Origin: Bacillus sp. HSf4 | Lineage (GTDB): Bacteria; Bacillota; Bacilli; Bacillales; Bacillaceae | NCBI RefSeq assembly: GCF_029537375.1 | Contig: NZ_CP120679.1 | Coordinates: 613,501 to 677,500, forward strand | DNA: 64,000 bases | Direction of reading: 5' to 3' | Shown: piece after piece, positions 1-9,496 of the stretch | Layout of the letters: each line of letters begins with the position of its first letter | Position numbering within the stretch: position 1 is the stretch's first letter | Made by a program: the position numbers and the translations under genes | The notes under the pieces: generated by a model | Seen by the model: only the letters and a program-made list of their open reading frames with translations | Told to the model about the DNA's origin: nothing | Database searches by the model: none

Positions 1-148
1 TGGGTTAGGACAGGCGGCAGGCCCTCTTGGCCGGCCCGGAAAAAAATGCCGCATGAGAGCACATCCCGTCGTCTCGTCTTGTTGAAAAACATATAACGGA
101 ATGGTAATATAACATGTAAAGTAATTCGGGCTTTGTATAAGTATGAAC
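1..148. other. intergenic leader upstream of cshA
   Basis: No gene is supported here. In B. subtilis the preceding gene is murF; its end is not inside the window. Confidence 0.5.
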
Positions 149-176
149 CTGTCCTTTATATAAAGGGCAGTTTTTA
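149..176 (+). terminator. intrinsic terminator upstream of cshA
   Basis: A hairpin of about 9 bp with a short loop (149-170) is followed by five T residues. It probably ends the transcript of the gene to the left of the window. Confidence 0.6.
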
Positions 177-227
177 TTGATGAAACACGACATTACTGAA
201 ACAGTAAGCAGAAGGAGTTTGAATACA

Positions 228-1697
228 TTGACTATAACGTTTCAAGATTTCCAATTAAGTTCTGATCTCACTAAAGCGATTGAGCGTATGGGATTTGAAG
301 AAGCAACACCGATTCAAGCGCAAACGATTCCGCTTGGCCTTGCAAATAAAGATGTCATCGGACAAGCGCAAACAGGAACAGGAAAAACGGCTGCATTTGG
401 CATCCCCCTTGTTGAGAAAATCGACCCCGAGTCTCCTAACATTCAAGCCATTGTTATCGCACCTACTCGTGAATTAGCCATTCAAGTTTCTGAAGAGCTA
501 TACAAAATCGGAAAAGATAAGCGTGCACGAGTGCTGCCAATTTACGGAGGACAGGATATCGGCCGGCAAATTCGCGCACTTAAGAAAAATCCTCACATCA
601 TCGTCGGAACTCCGGGCCGTCTGATCGACCATATCAACCGCCGCACGATGCGCCTGCAAACGGTCAACACCGTTGTGCTTGACGAGGCGGATGAAATGCT
701 GAACATGGGATTCATCGAGGATATCGAATCGATTCTTTCCAATGTGCCTGAAGACCATCAGACACTGCTGTTTTCCGCAACAATGCCGGCGCCGATTAAG
801 CGGATTGCCGAGCGTTTTATGAACGAACCTGAGCACATTAAAGTAAAAGCAAAGGAAATGACGGTATCAAACATTCAGCAATTCTACCTTGAAGTGCATG
901 AACGGAAAAAGTTTGATACACTGACGCGTCTGCTCGACATTCAGTCGCCTGAGCTTGCGATCGTATTCGGCCGCACGAAACGCCGTGTTGATGAACTGAC
1001 GGAGGCGTTGAACCTGCGCGGCTATACGGCTGAAGGAATTCACGGAGATTTAACACAGGCAAAGCGGATGGTCGCCCTCCGCAAATTCAAGCAAGGCGCA
1101 ATTGAAGTGCTTGTTGCAACAGACGTCGCCGCCCGCGGTTTGGACATTTCCGGTGTCACACACGTCTACAACTTCGATGTCCCTCAAGATCCGGAAAGCT
1201 ATGTACACCGCATCGGAAGAACGGGACGCGCGGGTAAAACGGGTATGGCGATGACCTTCATCACACCGCGTGAAAAGGATATGCTGCGCGCCATCGAACA
1301 AACGACAAAACGCAAAATGGACCGGATGAAAGCGCCGACTCTTGACGAGGCGATTGAAGGACAACAGCAGGTGACTGTTGACCGCATCCGCACGATTATT
1401 GACGAAAACAATCTGAACTTCTATATGTCCGCGGCTGCGGAGCTGCTTGAAGACCATGATTCTGTCACGGTCGTGGCGGCTGCCATCAAAATGATGACAA
1501 AAGAGCCGGATAATACGCCTATTCGCTTAACAGAGGAGGCGCCGCTCAGAACGAAGCGGAACAAAAACAACCACCACCGTTCATCTAAGCGCAGAGACGG
1601 CGGCGGATACAGAGGAAAAGGAAAGAACAGCCGTTCATCCTATGATAAAAAGCGTTCTTCTAATGACAGACGCCAGAAAAAATCATATCATTCTTAA
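228..1697 (+). CDS. cshA: DEAD-box ATP-dependent RNA helicase CshA
   Basis: 489-residue cold-shock type RNA helicase, which in Bacillus associates with the RNA degradosome and ribosomes. Visible motifs in order: Q motif (PIQAQTIP), Walker A (AQTGTGKT), PTRELA, GG, TPGR, DEAD as VLDEADE, SAT, then the helicase C domain with RGLD and HRIGRTGR. The C-terminal tail is basic and rich in R, K, G and S, as in CshA proteins. I chose the TTG at 228: it has a GAAGGAG ribosome site 10 nt upstream and reproduces the N-terminus MTITFQDF of B. subtilis CshA. An in-frame extension to 177 lacks a ribosome site. Same position as ydbR in B. subtilis. Confidence 0.96.
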   Translation: MTITFQDFQLSSDLTKAIERMGFEEATPIQAQTIPLGLANKDVIGQAQTGTGKTAAFGIPLVEKIDPESPNIQAIVIAPTRELAIQVSEELYKIGKDKRARVLPIYGGQDIGRQIRALKKNPHIIVGTPGRLIDHINRRTMRLQTVNTVVLDEADEMLNMGFIEDIESILSNVPEDHQTLLFSATMPAPIKRIAERFMNEPEHIKVKAKEMTVSNIQQFYLEVHERKKFDTLTRLLDIQSPELAIVFGRTKRRVDELTEALNLRGYTAEGIHGDLTQAKRMVALRKFKQGAIEVLVATDVAARGLDISGVTHVYNFDVPQDPESYVHRIGRTGRAGKTGMAMTFITPREKDMLRAIEQTTKRKMDRMKAPTLDEAIEGQQQVTVDRIRTIIDENNLNFYMSAAAELLEDHDSVTVVAAAIKMMTKEPDNTPIRLTEEAPLRTKRNKNNHHRSSKRRDGGGYRGKGKNSRSSYDKKRSSNDRRQKKSYHS

Positions 1698-1701
1698 TCA
1701 G

Positions 1702-1737
1702 AAGGCGGATCCTTTTAACGGATTCGCCTTTTTTAAA
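1702..1737 (+). terminator. intrinsic terminator of cshA
   Basis: GC-rich inverted repeat (AAGGCGGATCC / GGATTCGCCTT) followed by a T-run, directly after the cshA stop. Confidence 0.85.
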
Positions 1738-1804
1738 AGGTGCAAATGAGTGAAACATTTTCCGCTTGAAAAACGTACATAAGAATAAAGATTGGGGGAG
1801 TCAA

Positions 1805-2287
1805 ATGTTGAGAAATGAACCGAAAAATCAAATCAGCCGTGATGGCGTAAAAGTATGGAGAATTTCCGCAATCATCACATCATTCATTTTATTTCTGACA
1901 GCCGCCGGTTTGACCGTGCTTTGCGTGGTTTTTCAGTGGCCTTTATGGATCGGGATTTTGGCAGGCGCCGTATGGCTGATCCTTTCCATTTTCACCATAT
2001 GGATTATCCCGAATCTCCGCCACAAAATATGGCGCTATGAAGTCCATGAGAATGAAATTGATATTCAGCACGGGATTTTCGTCGTGACGCGCGTGATCGT
2101 GCCGATGGTCAGGGTTCAGCATGTTGATACATCACAAGGGCCGCTGCTGAGAAAATACAATCTCGCTTCAGTGCAAATTTCAACAGCGGCGACAACCCAT
2201 TCAATCCCGGCTCTCGATATGGAAGAAGCCGATCAGCTCAGGGATTTCATCTCCCGTTTGGCAAGGGTGACAGAAGATGATGTCTGA
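1805..2287 (+). CDS. ydbS: bPH2-domain membrane protein YdbS
   Basis: 160-residue membrane protein with two hydrophobic segments near residues 20-60, followed by a bacterial PH-like (bPH2, DUF304) domain. The start ATG at 1805 follows GGGGGAG. The stop overlaps the start of ydbT, so the two are translationally coupled. In B. subtilis the YdbS-YdbT pair contributes to resistance to some bacteriocins such as amylocyclicin. That role is family knowledge and is not shown by the sequence. Confidence 0.9.
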   Translation: MLRNEPKNQISRDGVKVWRISAIITSFILFLTAAGLTVLCVVFQWPLWIGILAGAVWLILSIFTIWIIPNLRHKIWRYEVHENEIDIQHGIFVVTRVIVPMVRVQHVDTSQGPLLRKYNLASVQISTAATTHSIPALDMEEADQLRDFISRLARVTEDDV

Positions 2288-3764
2288 ACCGAAGCGTATG
2301 CACCCGGCAGCCATGATTCTCAATTTTTTTACCGGGCTTGTTGAAACCGTTAAGAATTATATCATTCCTTTTGGTGTGGCCTTTTTCTTAAATCAAAACC
2401 ATCTTGTCAAAATGATAGCGATCGCTGCGGGTGTGCTGATTTTCCTTTTTTTGATTGCAAGCAGCATAATCAAATGGCGGAAATTCACCTATCGGATTGA
2501 GGAGGATGAACTGCGGATCGAGGAAGGTCTGATCACCAGAAAGAAAAGGTACATTCCGATTGAGCGCATTCAAACGATCAACACGAGCGCGGGTCTCATC
2601 CAGCAAATGTTTAAGCTTGTCAAGCTTCAGGTCGAAACGGCCGGTGACGGCAAAGAAGCGGAAGTGTCCCTTGTCGCCATCACACAGGAAGAAGCTGACA
2701 ATATCCAGCAGGTTCTGTTTGACAGGAAGCGGGAAATAACAGGTATTGCAACAGGTGAAGCAGGACTGCAAAAAGAGGCTGTCGAGAAAGTGGAAGAAGC
2801 ACCGCAGGCACCTGAGCTGACATATAAAATGAGCGGGCAGGAGCTTCTCGTCGCCGCCTCGACTTCAAGCGGCATCGGCGTGATCATTTCAGGGGTTTTC
2901 GCCTTTATTACTCAAATCGACGATGTTTTCAATTTGGACTGGCTGTATGAGCGTTTTTCTTTTTTGAACAGCGCCGGGGCCGCCGTCATCGGACTGGTCG
3001 TCTTCATCGGACTGGTCATCGCCTGGCTGCTCAGCGTCATCGGGATGCTTTTAAAATATGCGAATTTCACGATCGTGAGAAAAAACAAAGACATTATCAT
3101 TTCCCGGGGGCTGATCGAAAAGCATCAAACGACCATTCCGCTGCAGCGTATTCAGGCGATTAAAATAAAAGAAAGCCTGATCAGGCAGCCGTTCGGCTAT
3201 GCAACCGTCACAATCGTCAGCGCCGGCGGAAGCGCGATGGAAGAGGACAAATCAACCGTCTTGTTTCCGATCATCAAGAAAAAACAGATCAAAAAACATC
3301 TTTGTGATTTTCTTCCGGATTATGCTCCTGAAGAAGAATTGAACCGTTTGCCGAAGCGGTCGATGAGAAGGTATTTGCTGCGCGCGTCCTGGCCTGTTCT
3401 CGCGGTGATTCCCCTCAGCATATTTCTGTCGCCATGGGGGTATTTATCCATCCTGTTGATCCCTCTTTTTTGGATCATCGGCTACTTGGCTTACCGTGAT
3501 GCCGGATGGAAAATCAGCGGTGACAGGCTGATCGTGTCCTCCCGCTTCATCAGCAGGACGACAGCCGTCGTCAAGCGCCGGCGCATGCAGGTTTTTGAGG
3601 TCAGCCGTTCGTTTTTTCAGCGCAGAAGAAAGCTTGTTTCCATTCATACATCAACAAAATCATCCATTTTAATGGAGAAGTTTTCTGTAGCTGATGTGGA
3701 TCAGAAAGATTCGGAAGAGATTTTTGCTTGGTATTCCTATGAAAAAAGAGTGACCGGTCAATAG
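2280..3764 (+). CDS. ydbT: bPH2-domain membrane protein YdbT
   Basis: 494-residue membrane protein with three bPH2-type domains alternating with paired transmembrane segments (roughly residues 20-60, 225-265 and 370-410). It starts inside the last codons of ydbS (ATGATG at 2277/2280) and forms an operon with it. Its 3' end converges on and overlaps by 7 bp the 3' end of the rhomboid gene on the other strand. Length and order match B. subtilis ydbT. Confidence 0.9.
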   Translation: MSEPKRMHPAAMILNFFTGLVETVKNYIIPFGVAFFLNQNHLVKMIAIAAGVLIFLFLIASSIIKWRKFTYRIEEDELRIEEGLITRKKRYIPIERIQTINTSAGLIQQMFKLVKLQVETAGDGKEAEVSLVAITQEEADNIQQVLFDRKREITGIATGEAGLQKEAVEKVEEAPQAPELTYKMSGQELLVAASTSSGIGVIISGVFAFITQIDDVFNLDWLYERFSFLNSAGAAVIGLVVFIGLVIAWLLSVIGMLLKYANFTIVRKNKDIIISRGLIEKHQTTIPLQRIQAIKIKESLIRQPFGYATVTIVSAGGSAMEEDKSTVLFPIIKKKQIKKHLCDFLPDYAPEEELNRLPKRSMRRYLLRASWPVLAVIPLSIFLSPWGYLSILLIPLFWIIGYLAYRDAGWKISGDRLIVSSRFISRTTAVVKRRRMQVFEVSRSFFQRRRKLVSIHTSTKSSILMEKFSVADVDQKDSEEIFAWYSYEKRVTGQ

Positions 3765-4363
3765 CCGCCACTCTTTTTTTTGACGAGCAGCGGTGAAAGC
3801 GCAAATCCGCCGATCAGGCCAAAAATGTGAGCCATGATGTTAATGTTTTGATTGATAAACGTCATCAAAACAGAAACGGCAAGAATGGTCACAATGATTT
3901 GCGAATTTTCTCTGCCCATCAGCTCTTTTTTAAACAGCGCGATGTATAAATAAACGCCGAACAAGCCGAAGATGGCTCCGGAAGCCCCGACATGCATATA
4001 CTCAAGAGGCTCGATGAAAAAGGTGCCGATATTGCCGGCCACACCGGCTGCTAGATAAATGATGATGAATCTTAGCTTGCCCAGCATCCGCTCAAGTCCG
4101 GGTGCAAATAAAAACAGCGACATCGAGTTGAAGAGCAGGTGCGCAAAACCCCCGTGAATGAAAATCGGCGTTGTCAGCCGCCACCATTCGCCGTTGGCAA
4201 TGCCCCAGTTAAATCCGATCAAGGCATCGGACCACATTTGCACACCGGGAAGAGGGATGATAAAAAGAATCCAGATGGCAAGCTGCAGGGCCAATATAGC
4301 GGTCGTCACCGGAAAAAGCCTGATAAACGTCTGAAAATTTTCTGTTCTGATAAACATGCCCAA
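3758..4363 (-). CDS. ydcA: rhomboid family intramembrane serine protease YdcA
   Basis: 201-residue polytopic membrane protein of the rhomboid family. The catalytic serine lies in GASGAIFG near residue 127 and the partner histidine in MAHIFG near residue 178. The HGGFAHLLFNS segment of the family is also present, so the catalytic dyad is intact. About six transmembrane helices. Convergent with ydbT. In B. subtilis this gene has the same place and orientation. Substrates are unknown. Confidence 0.9.
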   Translation of the reverse strand: MGMFIRTENFQTFIRLFPVTTAILALQLAIWILFIIPLPGVQMWSDALIGFNWGIANGEWWRLTTPIFIHGGFAHLLFNSMSLFLFAPGLERMLGKLRFIIIYLAAGVAGNIGTFFIEPLEYMHVGASGAIFGLFGVYLYIALFKKELMGRENSQIIVTILAVSVLMTFINQNINIMAHIFGLIGGFALSPLLVKKKSGGY

Positions 4364-4618
4364 GCCCCTTTACAATGATCTCGTACATCTATAGTAACAC
4401 GTTTATGAGCGGGCGCCGGAAAAGTATGCCGATGAAACGAATTCAAAAGGTTGTCATGCTAGTCTGCATATTGTCTCACCCACCCTCATATATTGGGTAG
4501 TGCAATAAGGGAGACAAGTCGTTGCAGGCTTTTATGGTACGCATGCCGATCCTGGCCGGCCCCTGTTTTAAAGGCGTACCGTTAAAGTCGAACAAGCGGT
4601 TTCTTCCTTTTTACATCA
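4364..4618. other. intergenic region where acpS would be expected
   Basis: B. subtilis carries acpS (holo-ACP synthase, about 120 codons) between ydcA and ydcC. I see no reading frame or fragment resembling AcpS in this 255-bp interval on either strand. It probably holds the divergent promoters of ydcA and ydcC. Confidence 0.6.
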
Positions 4619-4642
4619 ATGATTAAAAAGGGGTTGAAAAAG

Positions 4643-5650
4643 GTGAGAAAAAGCTTTGTTTTGCTTTTAACGGGGCTGCTTGTCGTCTTTATGCTTTCTG
4701 CCTGCGGCCAAAAATCGCAAGAAGATGTTGTGACGGGGCTCGATAAGAAGGCAAAAGAATACACGTCCTATAAGGCAAAAGCAAAAATGACGATCGAAAC
4801 GGGCAATGAACCGCAAGAGTATAATGTGGAGATCTGGCATAAAAAACCTTCTTTTTACCGGGTCTACTTGGAAAACCCGAAAAAAGACCAAAGCCAGGTG
4901 ATTTTGCGAAATGAAAACGGCGTGTTTGTCTTGACGCCATCCTTGAACAAAAGCTTCCGTTTTCATAGCGATTGGCCAAACAACAGCAGCCAGGTCTATT
5001 TGTTTGAATCACTCGTAAAAGACATCAAAAACGATGGAGAAGCTTCCTTTTCAGCAAAGGACTCAAAGTATACTTTTGAAACGAAGACAAACTATCAGCA
5101 TAATCAGATGCTCCCCACACAAGAAATCGTATTCAATAAGAAAAACATGGCCCCTCAATCGGTGAAGGTGATGGATACAGACCGAAAAACAATGGTAAAG
5201 GTTGAATTCACAAGCTTTGAATTTAATAAACCTTTTGATAAAGACTCTTTCGATGAAAAGAAAAATATGACGCTTTCTCAAATAGATGTGGCGACAAGCG
5301 CTGAGCCGTCGGACACATTCGCCGTCAAAACGCCGCTTGATGTACCGCAGGGCGCAAAAAAACTTGAAGAAAAGGAAATCACGACAGATGACGGCAAAAG
5401 AGTCATCATCACATACGGCGGAGAAAAATCGTTCACTTTAATCCAGGAAAAAGCCCGCGTCGCCAAAACTTCGACAGCGGTTACCATGAACGGTGAACCG
5501 GTCAACCTCGGATTTACAGTCGGTGTTTTAACAGACAAATCAGTTTCTTGGACATATGACGGAGTCGATTATTTCATCTCATCAGAGGACCTCTCCCAGG
5601 ATGAGCTTCTGATGGTTGCCAAAAGCATGCAGGGTCAATCGTCCAAGTAA
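4643..5650 (+). CDS. ydcC: outer-leaflet lipoprotein YdcC (LolA-like fold family)
   Basis: 335-residue lipoprotein: positively charged N-terminus, hydrophobic segment, and lipobox LSAC with the lipidated cysteine near residue 20. The body resembles the sporulation-associated YdcC family (LolA/LolB-like fold, DUF4367). GTG at 4643 is preferred over ATG at 4619 because AAGGGG lies 10 nt before the GTG, whereas the ATG has no ribosome site. In B. subtilis ydcC belongs to the sigma-E regulon. Precedes alr as in B. subtilis. Confidence 0.88.
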   Translation: MRKSFVLLLTGLLVVFMLSACGQKSQEDVVTGLDKKAKEYTSYKAKAKMTIETGNEPQEYNVEIWHKKPSFYRVYLENPKKDQSQVILRNENGVFVLTPSLNKSFRFHSDWPNNSSQVYLFESLVKDIKNDGEASFSAKDSKYTFETKTNYQHNQMLPTQEIVFNKKNMAPQSVKVMDTDRKTMVKVEFTSFEFNKPFDKDSFDEKKNMTLSQIDVATSAEPSDTFAVKTPLDVPQGAKKLEEKEITTDDGKRVIITYGGEKSFTLIQEKARVAKTSTAVTMNGEPVNLGFTVGVLTDKSVSWTYDGVDYFISSEDLSQDELLMVAKSMQGQSSK

Positions 5651-5659
5651 CTGCAGCCC

Positions 5660-5705
5660 AAACAGCTTGTTCTTCGATAGACGGAAGAACAGGCTGTTTT
5701 TATTT
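5660..5705 (+). terminator. intrinsic terminator of ydcC
   Basis: Long interrupted inverted repeat (AACAGCTTGTTCTTC / GAAGAACAGGCTGTT) ending in TTTTTATT. Confidence 0.8.
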
Positions 5706-5857
5706 TCAATCAATGTATGTTTTAAAGACTGCTTCCGCAAAATGTATATGGAACCAGCAATTTATTGGGAGAATACAGAGGACAAAATTTCCCTTTCAAC
5801 GGCTTTTTTAGTATGATGGGGGAAGATGATTTGAAACAGAACAGGAAGTGTCAATGG

Positions 5858-7027
5858 ATGAGCTTAAAACCGTTTTATAGAAAGACCTGGGCGGAGATCG
5901 ACTTAACGGCATTAAAAGAAAATGTCCGCAATATGAAGCGGCATATCGGCGAAGATGTTCATCTGATGGCCGTTGTAAAAGCGAATGCCTATGGTCATGG
6001 AGATGTACAGGTGGCGAAGGCGGCTCTTAGCGAAGGGGCGTCTATTCTTGCCGTGGCTTTATTGGATGAAGCGCTCTCATTGAGAGCGGGAGGGATTGAC
6101 GAACCGATACTTGTCCTCGGCGCGGTGCCGCCGGAGTATGCCGGTATTGCTGCAGACAAGCGGATTATCTTAACGGGCTATTCGGTGCAATGGCTGAAGG
6201 AAGTGCTCGGCTGCCTCGATGACACCGGGGCTCCTCTTGAATTCCATCTAAAAATCGACACGGGGATGGGGCGGCTCGGCTGCAAAACGGAAGAGGATAT
6301 AAAAGAGATGATGGAGATCACCGAATCGAGTCAAAAGCTTGATTGCACAGGGGTTTTCACCCATTTTGCGACAGCTGATGAATTGGATACCGATTATTTC
6401 AACATGCAGCTGAACCGTTTCGAAGAGCTGATCAGACCGCTCCCGCTCGATCGCATTATGGTGCATTCATCAAACAGCGCCGCCGGTCTGCGTTTCAAAA
6501 AACAGCTTTTTAATGCCGTCCGTTTCGGCATCAGCATGTACGGCTTGTCGCCGTCAACGGAAATAAAGGACGAGCTTCCGTTCCGGTTGCGGGAAGTGTT
6601 CTCGCTCCACACTGAACTCACCCATGTGAAAAAAATCAAAAAAGGTGAAAGCGTCAGCTATGGAGCGACGTATACGGCCACGCACGACGAATGGATCGGA
6701 ACCGTAGCGGTCGGCTATGCCGATGGATGGCTGCGCCGTCTGGCCGGCACAGAAGTGCTGATTGACGGGAAAAGGCAGAAGATCGCCGGCAGAATCTGTA
6801 TGGATCAGTTTATGATTTCCCTTCCCGAAGAATATCCGGTCGGCACAAAAGTGACATTGATCGGCAGACAAGACGACGAATGGATTCCAGTCGATGAAAT
6901 CGCTAAAAGGCTGGAGACGATTAATTATGAAATTACGTGCATGATAAGTTCGCGGGTCCCCCGTATGTTTTTGGAAAATGGGAGTATAATGGAAATAAGG
7001 AATCCGATCTTGCCTAATCATATTTGA
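5858..7027 (+). CDS. alr: alanine racemase
   Basis: 389 residues, exactly the B. subtilis Alr length. PLP-dependent conversion of L-alanine to D-alanine for peptidoglycan. The PLP lysine is in VVKANAYGHG near residue 40, the second catalytic base tyrosine is in VSYGATYT near residue 265, and AGRICMDQF is present. ATG at 5858 is chosen because it follows an AGGAAG site and gives the family N-terminus MSLKPFYR; upstream in-frame codons are non-homologous. Precedes the ndoAI-ndoA module as in B. subtilis. Confidence 0.96.
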   Translation: MSLKPFYRKTWAEIDLTALKENVRNMKRHIGEDVHLMAVVKANAYGHGDVQVAKAALSEGASILAVALLDEALSLRAGGIDEPILVLGAVPPEYAGIAADKRIILTGYSVQWLKEVLGCLDDTGAPLEFHLKIDTGMGRLGCKTEEDIKEMMEITESSQKLDCTGVFTHFATADELDTDYFNMQLNRFEELIRPLPLDRIMVHSSNSAAGLRFKKQLFNAVRFGISMYGLSPSTEIKDELPFRLREVFSLHTELTHVKKIKKGESVSYGATYTATHDEWIGTVAVGYADGWLRRLAGTEVLIDGKRQKIAGRICMDQFMISLPEEYPVGTKVTLIGRQDDEWIPVDEIAKRLETINYEITCMISSRVPRMFLENGSIMEIRNPILPNHI

Positions 7028-7131
7028 AAATAAATCATAAGCGGAAAAACAGCTTTGCTTGCGGAGAGAATAGTGATATGATTATGATTGGAATGGAATT
7101 GTATCCGTAAGTTTGGTGGAGGTGTATGTTT

Positions 7132-7413
7132 TTGTCTGAATCCAGCGCAACAACTGAAATTATGATTCGCTTGCCAGAAGCTTTAGTATCGGAACTTGAT
7201 GGTGTCGTCATGCAAGATAACGGGAGCAGAAATGAACTGATTTACCAAGCCACAAAAATGTATTTACGCGAGCGCAAAAATCGACAAATTCGGGAATCGA
7301 TGAGACGCGGTTATATGGAGATGGCAAAAATCAATTTGAACATCTCTTCCGAGGCACAATTTGCAGAGTATGAGGCTGAAAACACAGTAGAGCGCTTAGT
7401 AAGCGGAGGATAA
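7132..7413 (+). CDS. ndoAI: antitoxin NdoAI (EndB, MazE-like, RHH)
   Basis: 93-residue antitoxin of the MazEF-type module. The N-terminal half has the ribbon-helix-helix pattern ([13 protein letters not shown]) and the C-terminal half ([15 protein letters not shown]) is the conserved toxin-binding tail. TTG at 7132 gives MSESS as in B. subtilis and sits 9 nt from GGAGG; the ATG at 7126 is too close to that site. Four bases separate it from the toxin gene. Confidence 0.93.
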   Translation: MSESSATTEIMIRLPEALVSELDGVVMQDNGSRNELIYQATKMYLRERKNRQIRESMRRGYMEMAKINLNISSEAQFAEYEAENTVERLVSGG

Positions 7414-7417
7414 TCAT

Positions 7418-7768
7418 TTGATTGTTAAACGCGGCGATGTTTATTTTGCTGATCTATCTCCTGTTGTTGGCTCAGAACAAGGCGGGGTGCGCCCGGTTTT
7501 AGTGATACAAAACAACATCGGCAATCGCTTCAGCCCAACTGCTATTGTTGCAGCCATAACAGCCCAAATACAGAAAGCAAAATTACCTACCCACGTCGAA
7601 ATTGATGCGAAACGCTATGGTTTTGAAAGAGATTCCGTTATATTGCTCGAACAGATTCGGACGATTGATAAGCAAAGATTAACGGACAAAATCACTCATC
7701 TCGATGATGAAATGATGGAAAAAGTCAACGAAGCCTTACAAATCAGTTTGGCCCTTATCGATTTTTAA
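7418..7768 (+). CDS. ndoA: mRNA interferase toxin NdoA (EndoA, MazF family)
   Basis: 116 residues, same length as B. subtilis EndoA, which cleaves RNA at U^ACAU. PemK/MazF fold signatures are visible: [21 protein letters not shown] and the C-terminal HLDDEMM helix. Starts at TTG 7418 behind GGAGG. Second gene of the toxin-antitoxin operon. Confidence 0.95.
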   Translation: MIVKRGDVYFADLSPVVGSEQGGVRPVLVIQNNIGNRFSPTAIVAAITAQIQKAKLPTHVEIDAKRYGFERDSVILLEQIRTIDKQRLTDKITHLDDEMMEKVNEALQISLALIDF

Positions 7769-7777
7769 TAAGAACAC

Positions 7778-7810
7778 AGAGTTGCTCATACTTAAGAGCA
7801 ACTTTTTTTG
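7778..7810 (+). terminator. intrinsic terminator of ndoA
   Basis: GTTGCTC / GAGCAAC hairpin followed by seven T residues. Confidence 0.85.
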
Positions 7811-7885
7811 TGTTCAAAAATAACAAACGATATAATAATACTGTTAGTCCAAAAATTGTTATCGCATGTAGTTGGGGGGATGAAC

Positions 7886-8713
7886 ATGTCGAATCAAGCG
7901 GTATTATCGTTTATTTCAGAACATCAAGATGAGCTTGCGCAAAATCTGGCCGATATTCTGAAAAACTTGAACAAAAAAATATCAAACGCAAAACTGACTG
8001 AACACATGTATCAGACGATCAGCAATGAATACATTGATATTTTGCTGAACCATTCAGACACAGATGATGACAAAGTGATCGACACGATTTATCAGTTTTC
8101 TTCAAAGGCTGTGCAGATGAGTGTTCCGCTCAAGCTTCTCTCATCAGGGGTGGGGGCGTTTTGGAAGCACCTTTACTATGAAATGAACAAGGATGTTCCT
8201 GAAGACAAGCAGTGCTACGATCTGATCTGGCAGATCGATCAATTTATCGAACCGATCAACAGTGAAATTTTGAATCAATACGCCATTTCCTGGGAAAAAA
8301 CCGTTGCTCTGCAAAAGGTTGCTTTACAAGAGCTGTCCGCTCCGCTCATTCCGGTGTTTGACAACATTACGGTGATGCCTCTCGTCGGCACGATCGATAC
8401 GGAGCGCGCCAAAAAAATCATGGAAAATCTTTTGAGCGGTGTCGTCAAGCATCGTTCAGAAGTGGTTTTAATCGACATTACGGGAGTGCCGGTTGTCGAT
8501 ACGATGGTGGCGCACCACATCATTCAAGCTTCTGAAGCTGTCAGACTGGTCGGGGCTAAATGCCTGCTCGTCGGAATTCGCCCGGAAATCGCGCAGACGA
8601 TTGTCAATCTGGGAATTGACCTCACCCAGGTCATTACAAAAAACACCCTGCAAAAAGGAATTCAAACGGCATTGGAAATGACGGACAGAAAAATTGTTTC
8701 ACTGGAGGAATAG
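7886..8713 (+). CDS. rsbRA: stressosome co-antagonist RsbRA
   Basis: 275 residues. N-terminal globin-like domain (about 1-145) and a C-terminal STAS domain (about 150-265) with the phosphorylatable threonine region in DITGVPVVDTMVAHH. Forms the 1.8-MDa stressosome with RsbS and captures RsbT. ATG at 7886 has a good GGGGGG site; the ATG at 7880 is too near it. First gene of the sigma-B operon, transcribed from an upstream sigma-A promoter. Confidence 0.95.
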   Translation: MSNQAVLSFISEHQDELAQNLADILKNLNKKISNAKLTEHMYQTISNEYIDILLNHSDTDDDKVIDTIYQFSSKAVQMSVPLKLLSSGVGAFWKHLYYEMNKDVPEDKQCYDLIWQIDQFIEPINSEILNQYAISWEKTVALQKVALQELSAPLIPVFDNITVMPLVGTIDTERAKKIMENLLSGVVKHRSEVVLIDITGVPVVDTMVAHHIIQASEAVRLVGAKCLLVGIRPEIAQTIVNLGIDLTQVITKNTLQKGIQTALEMTDRKIVSLEE

Positions 8714-8716
8714 ACG

Positions 8717-9082
8717 TTGAGAGTGCCTAAAATTCCCATATTGAAACTGTACAATTGTTTGCTGGTATCCATTCAAGTGGAGCTCGATGACCAAACCGCT
8801 CTGAACTTTCAGGAGGATTTGCTCAATAAAATTTATGAAACAGGATCGAACGGAGTGGTGATCGACCTGACATCAGTGGATATCATCGATTCATTCATCG
8901 CCAAAGTGCTTGGCGATGTGATCGCAATGTCAAAACTCATGGGGGCCAAAGTCGTTCTGACCGGCATACAGCCGGCTGTTGCCGTGACATTGATTGAACT
9001 CGGCATTTCGCTGGACGAGATCGAAACGGCGCTCGATCTCGAAAAAGGGCTCGAGACATTGCAGCGGGAATTGGGGGAATAG
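8717..9082 (+). CDS. rsbS: stressosome antagonist RsbS
   Basis: 121-residue STAS protein, same length as in B. subtilis. The serine phosphorylated by RsbT is in the [11 protein letters not shown] segment near residue 59. Starts at TTG 8717 behind GGAGG, four bases after rsbRA. Scaffold of the stressosome and main trap for RsbT. Confidence 0.95.
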   Translation: MRVPKIPILKLYNCLLVSIQVELDDQTALNFQEDLLNKIYETGSNGVVIDLTSVDIIDSFIAKVLGDVIAMSKLMGAKVVLTGIQPAVAVTLIELGISLDEIETALDLEKGLETLQRELGE

Positions 9083-9084
9083 AC

Positions 9085-9486
9085 ATGAAAGACCAATCCT
9101 GTGTGAAGATTTTGACAGAGTGGGATATCGTGGCTGCCAGACAGCTCGGGCGAAATGTCGCGAAAGAACTGGGATTCGGCACAGTCGACCAGGCCAGGAT
9201 TACGACGGCCATTTCTGAGCTGGCCCGGAACATCTATTTATATGCCGGCAAAGGTCAAATTTGTATCGAACAGGTTCAAGAAAGGGGTAAAAAGGGATTG
9301 AAAATCACTGCGGTGGATGAAGGGCCGGGAATCGCCGACATCAGGAAGGTGATGGAAGACGGTTTCTCGACTTCAGGCGGTCTTGGAGCCGGACTCCCGG
9401 GGGTAAAGCGTTTAATGGATCAATTCGAATTGAATTCAGACGCAGAAAATGGAACAGACATACAAGCCGTAAAGTGGCTGCGGTAG
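9085..9486 (+). CDS. rsbT: switch serine/threonine kinase RsbT
   Basis: 133-residue GHKL-type kinase with N box ELARNIYLYA, G1 DEGPGI and G2 GGLGAGLPG. It phosphorylates RsbR and RsbS, then activates the RsbU phosphatase once released. Two bases after rsbS with a GGGGGAAT ribosome site overlapping the rsbS end. Confidence 0.95.
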   Translation: MKDQSCVKILTEWDIVAARQLGRNVAKELGFGTVDQARITTAISELARNIYLYAGKGQICIEQVQERGKKGLKITAVDEGPGIADIRKVMEDGFSTSGGLGAGLPGVKRLMDQFELNSDAENGTDIQAVKWLR

Positions 9487-9496
9487 GAGGGGAGAA

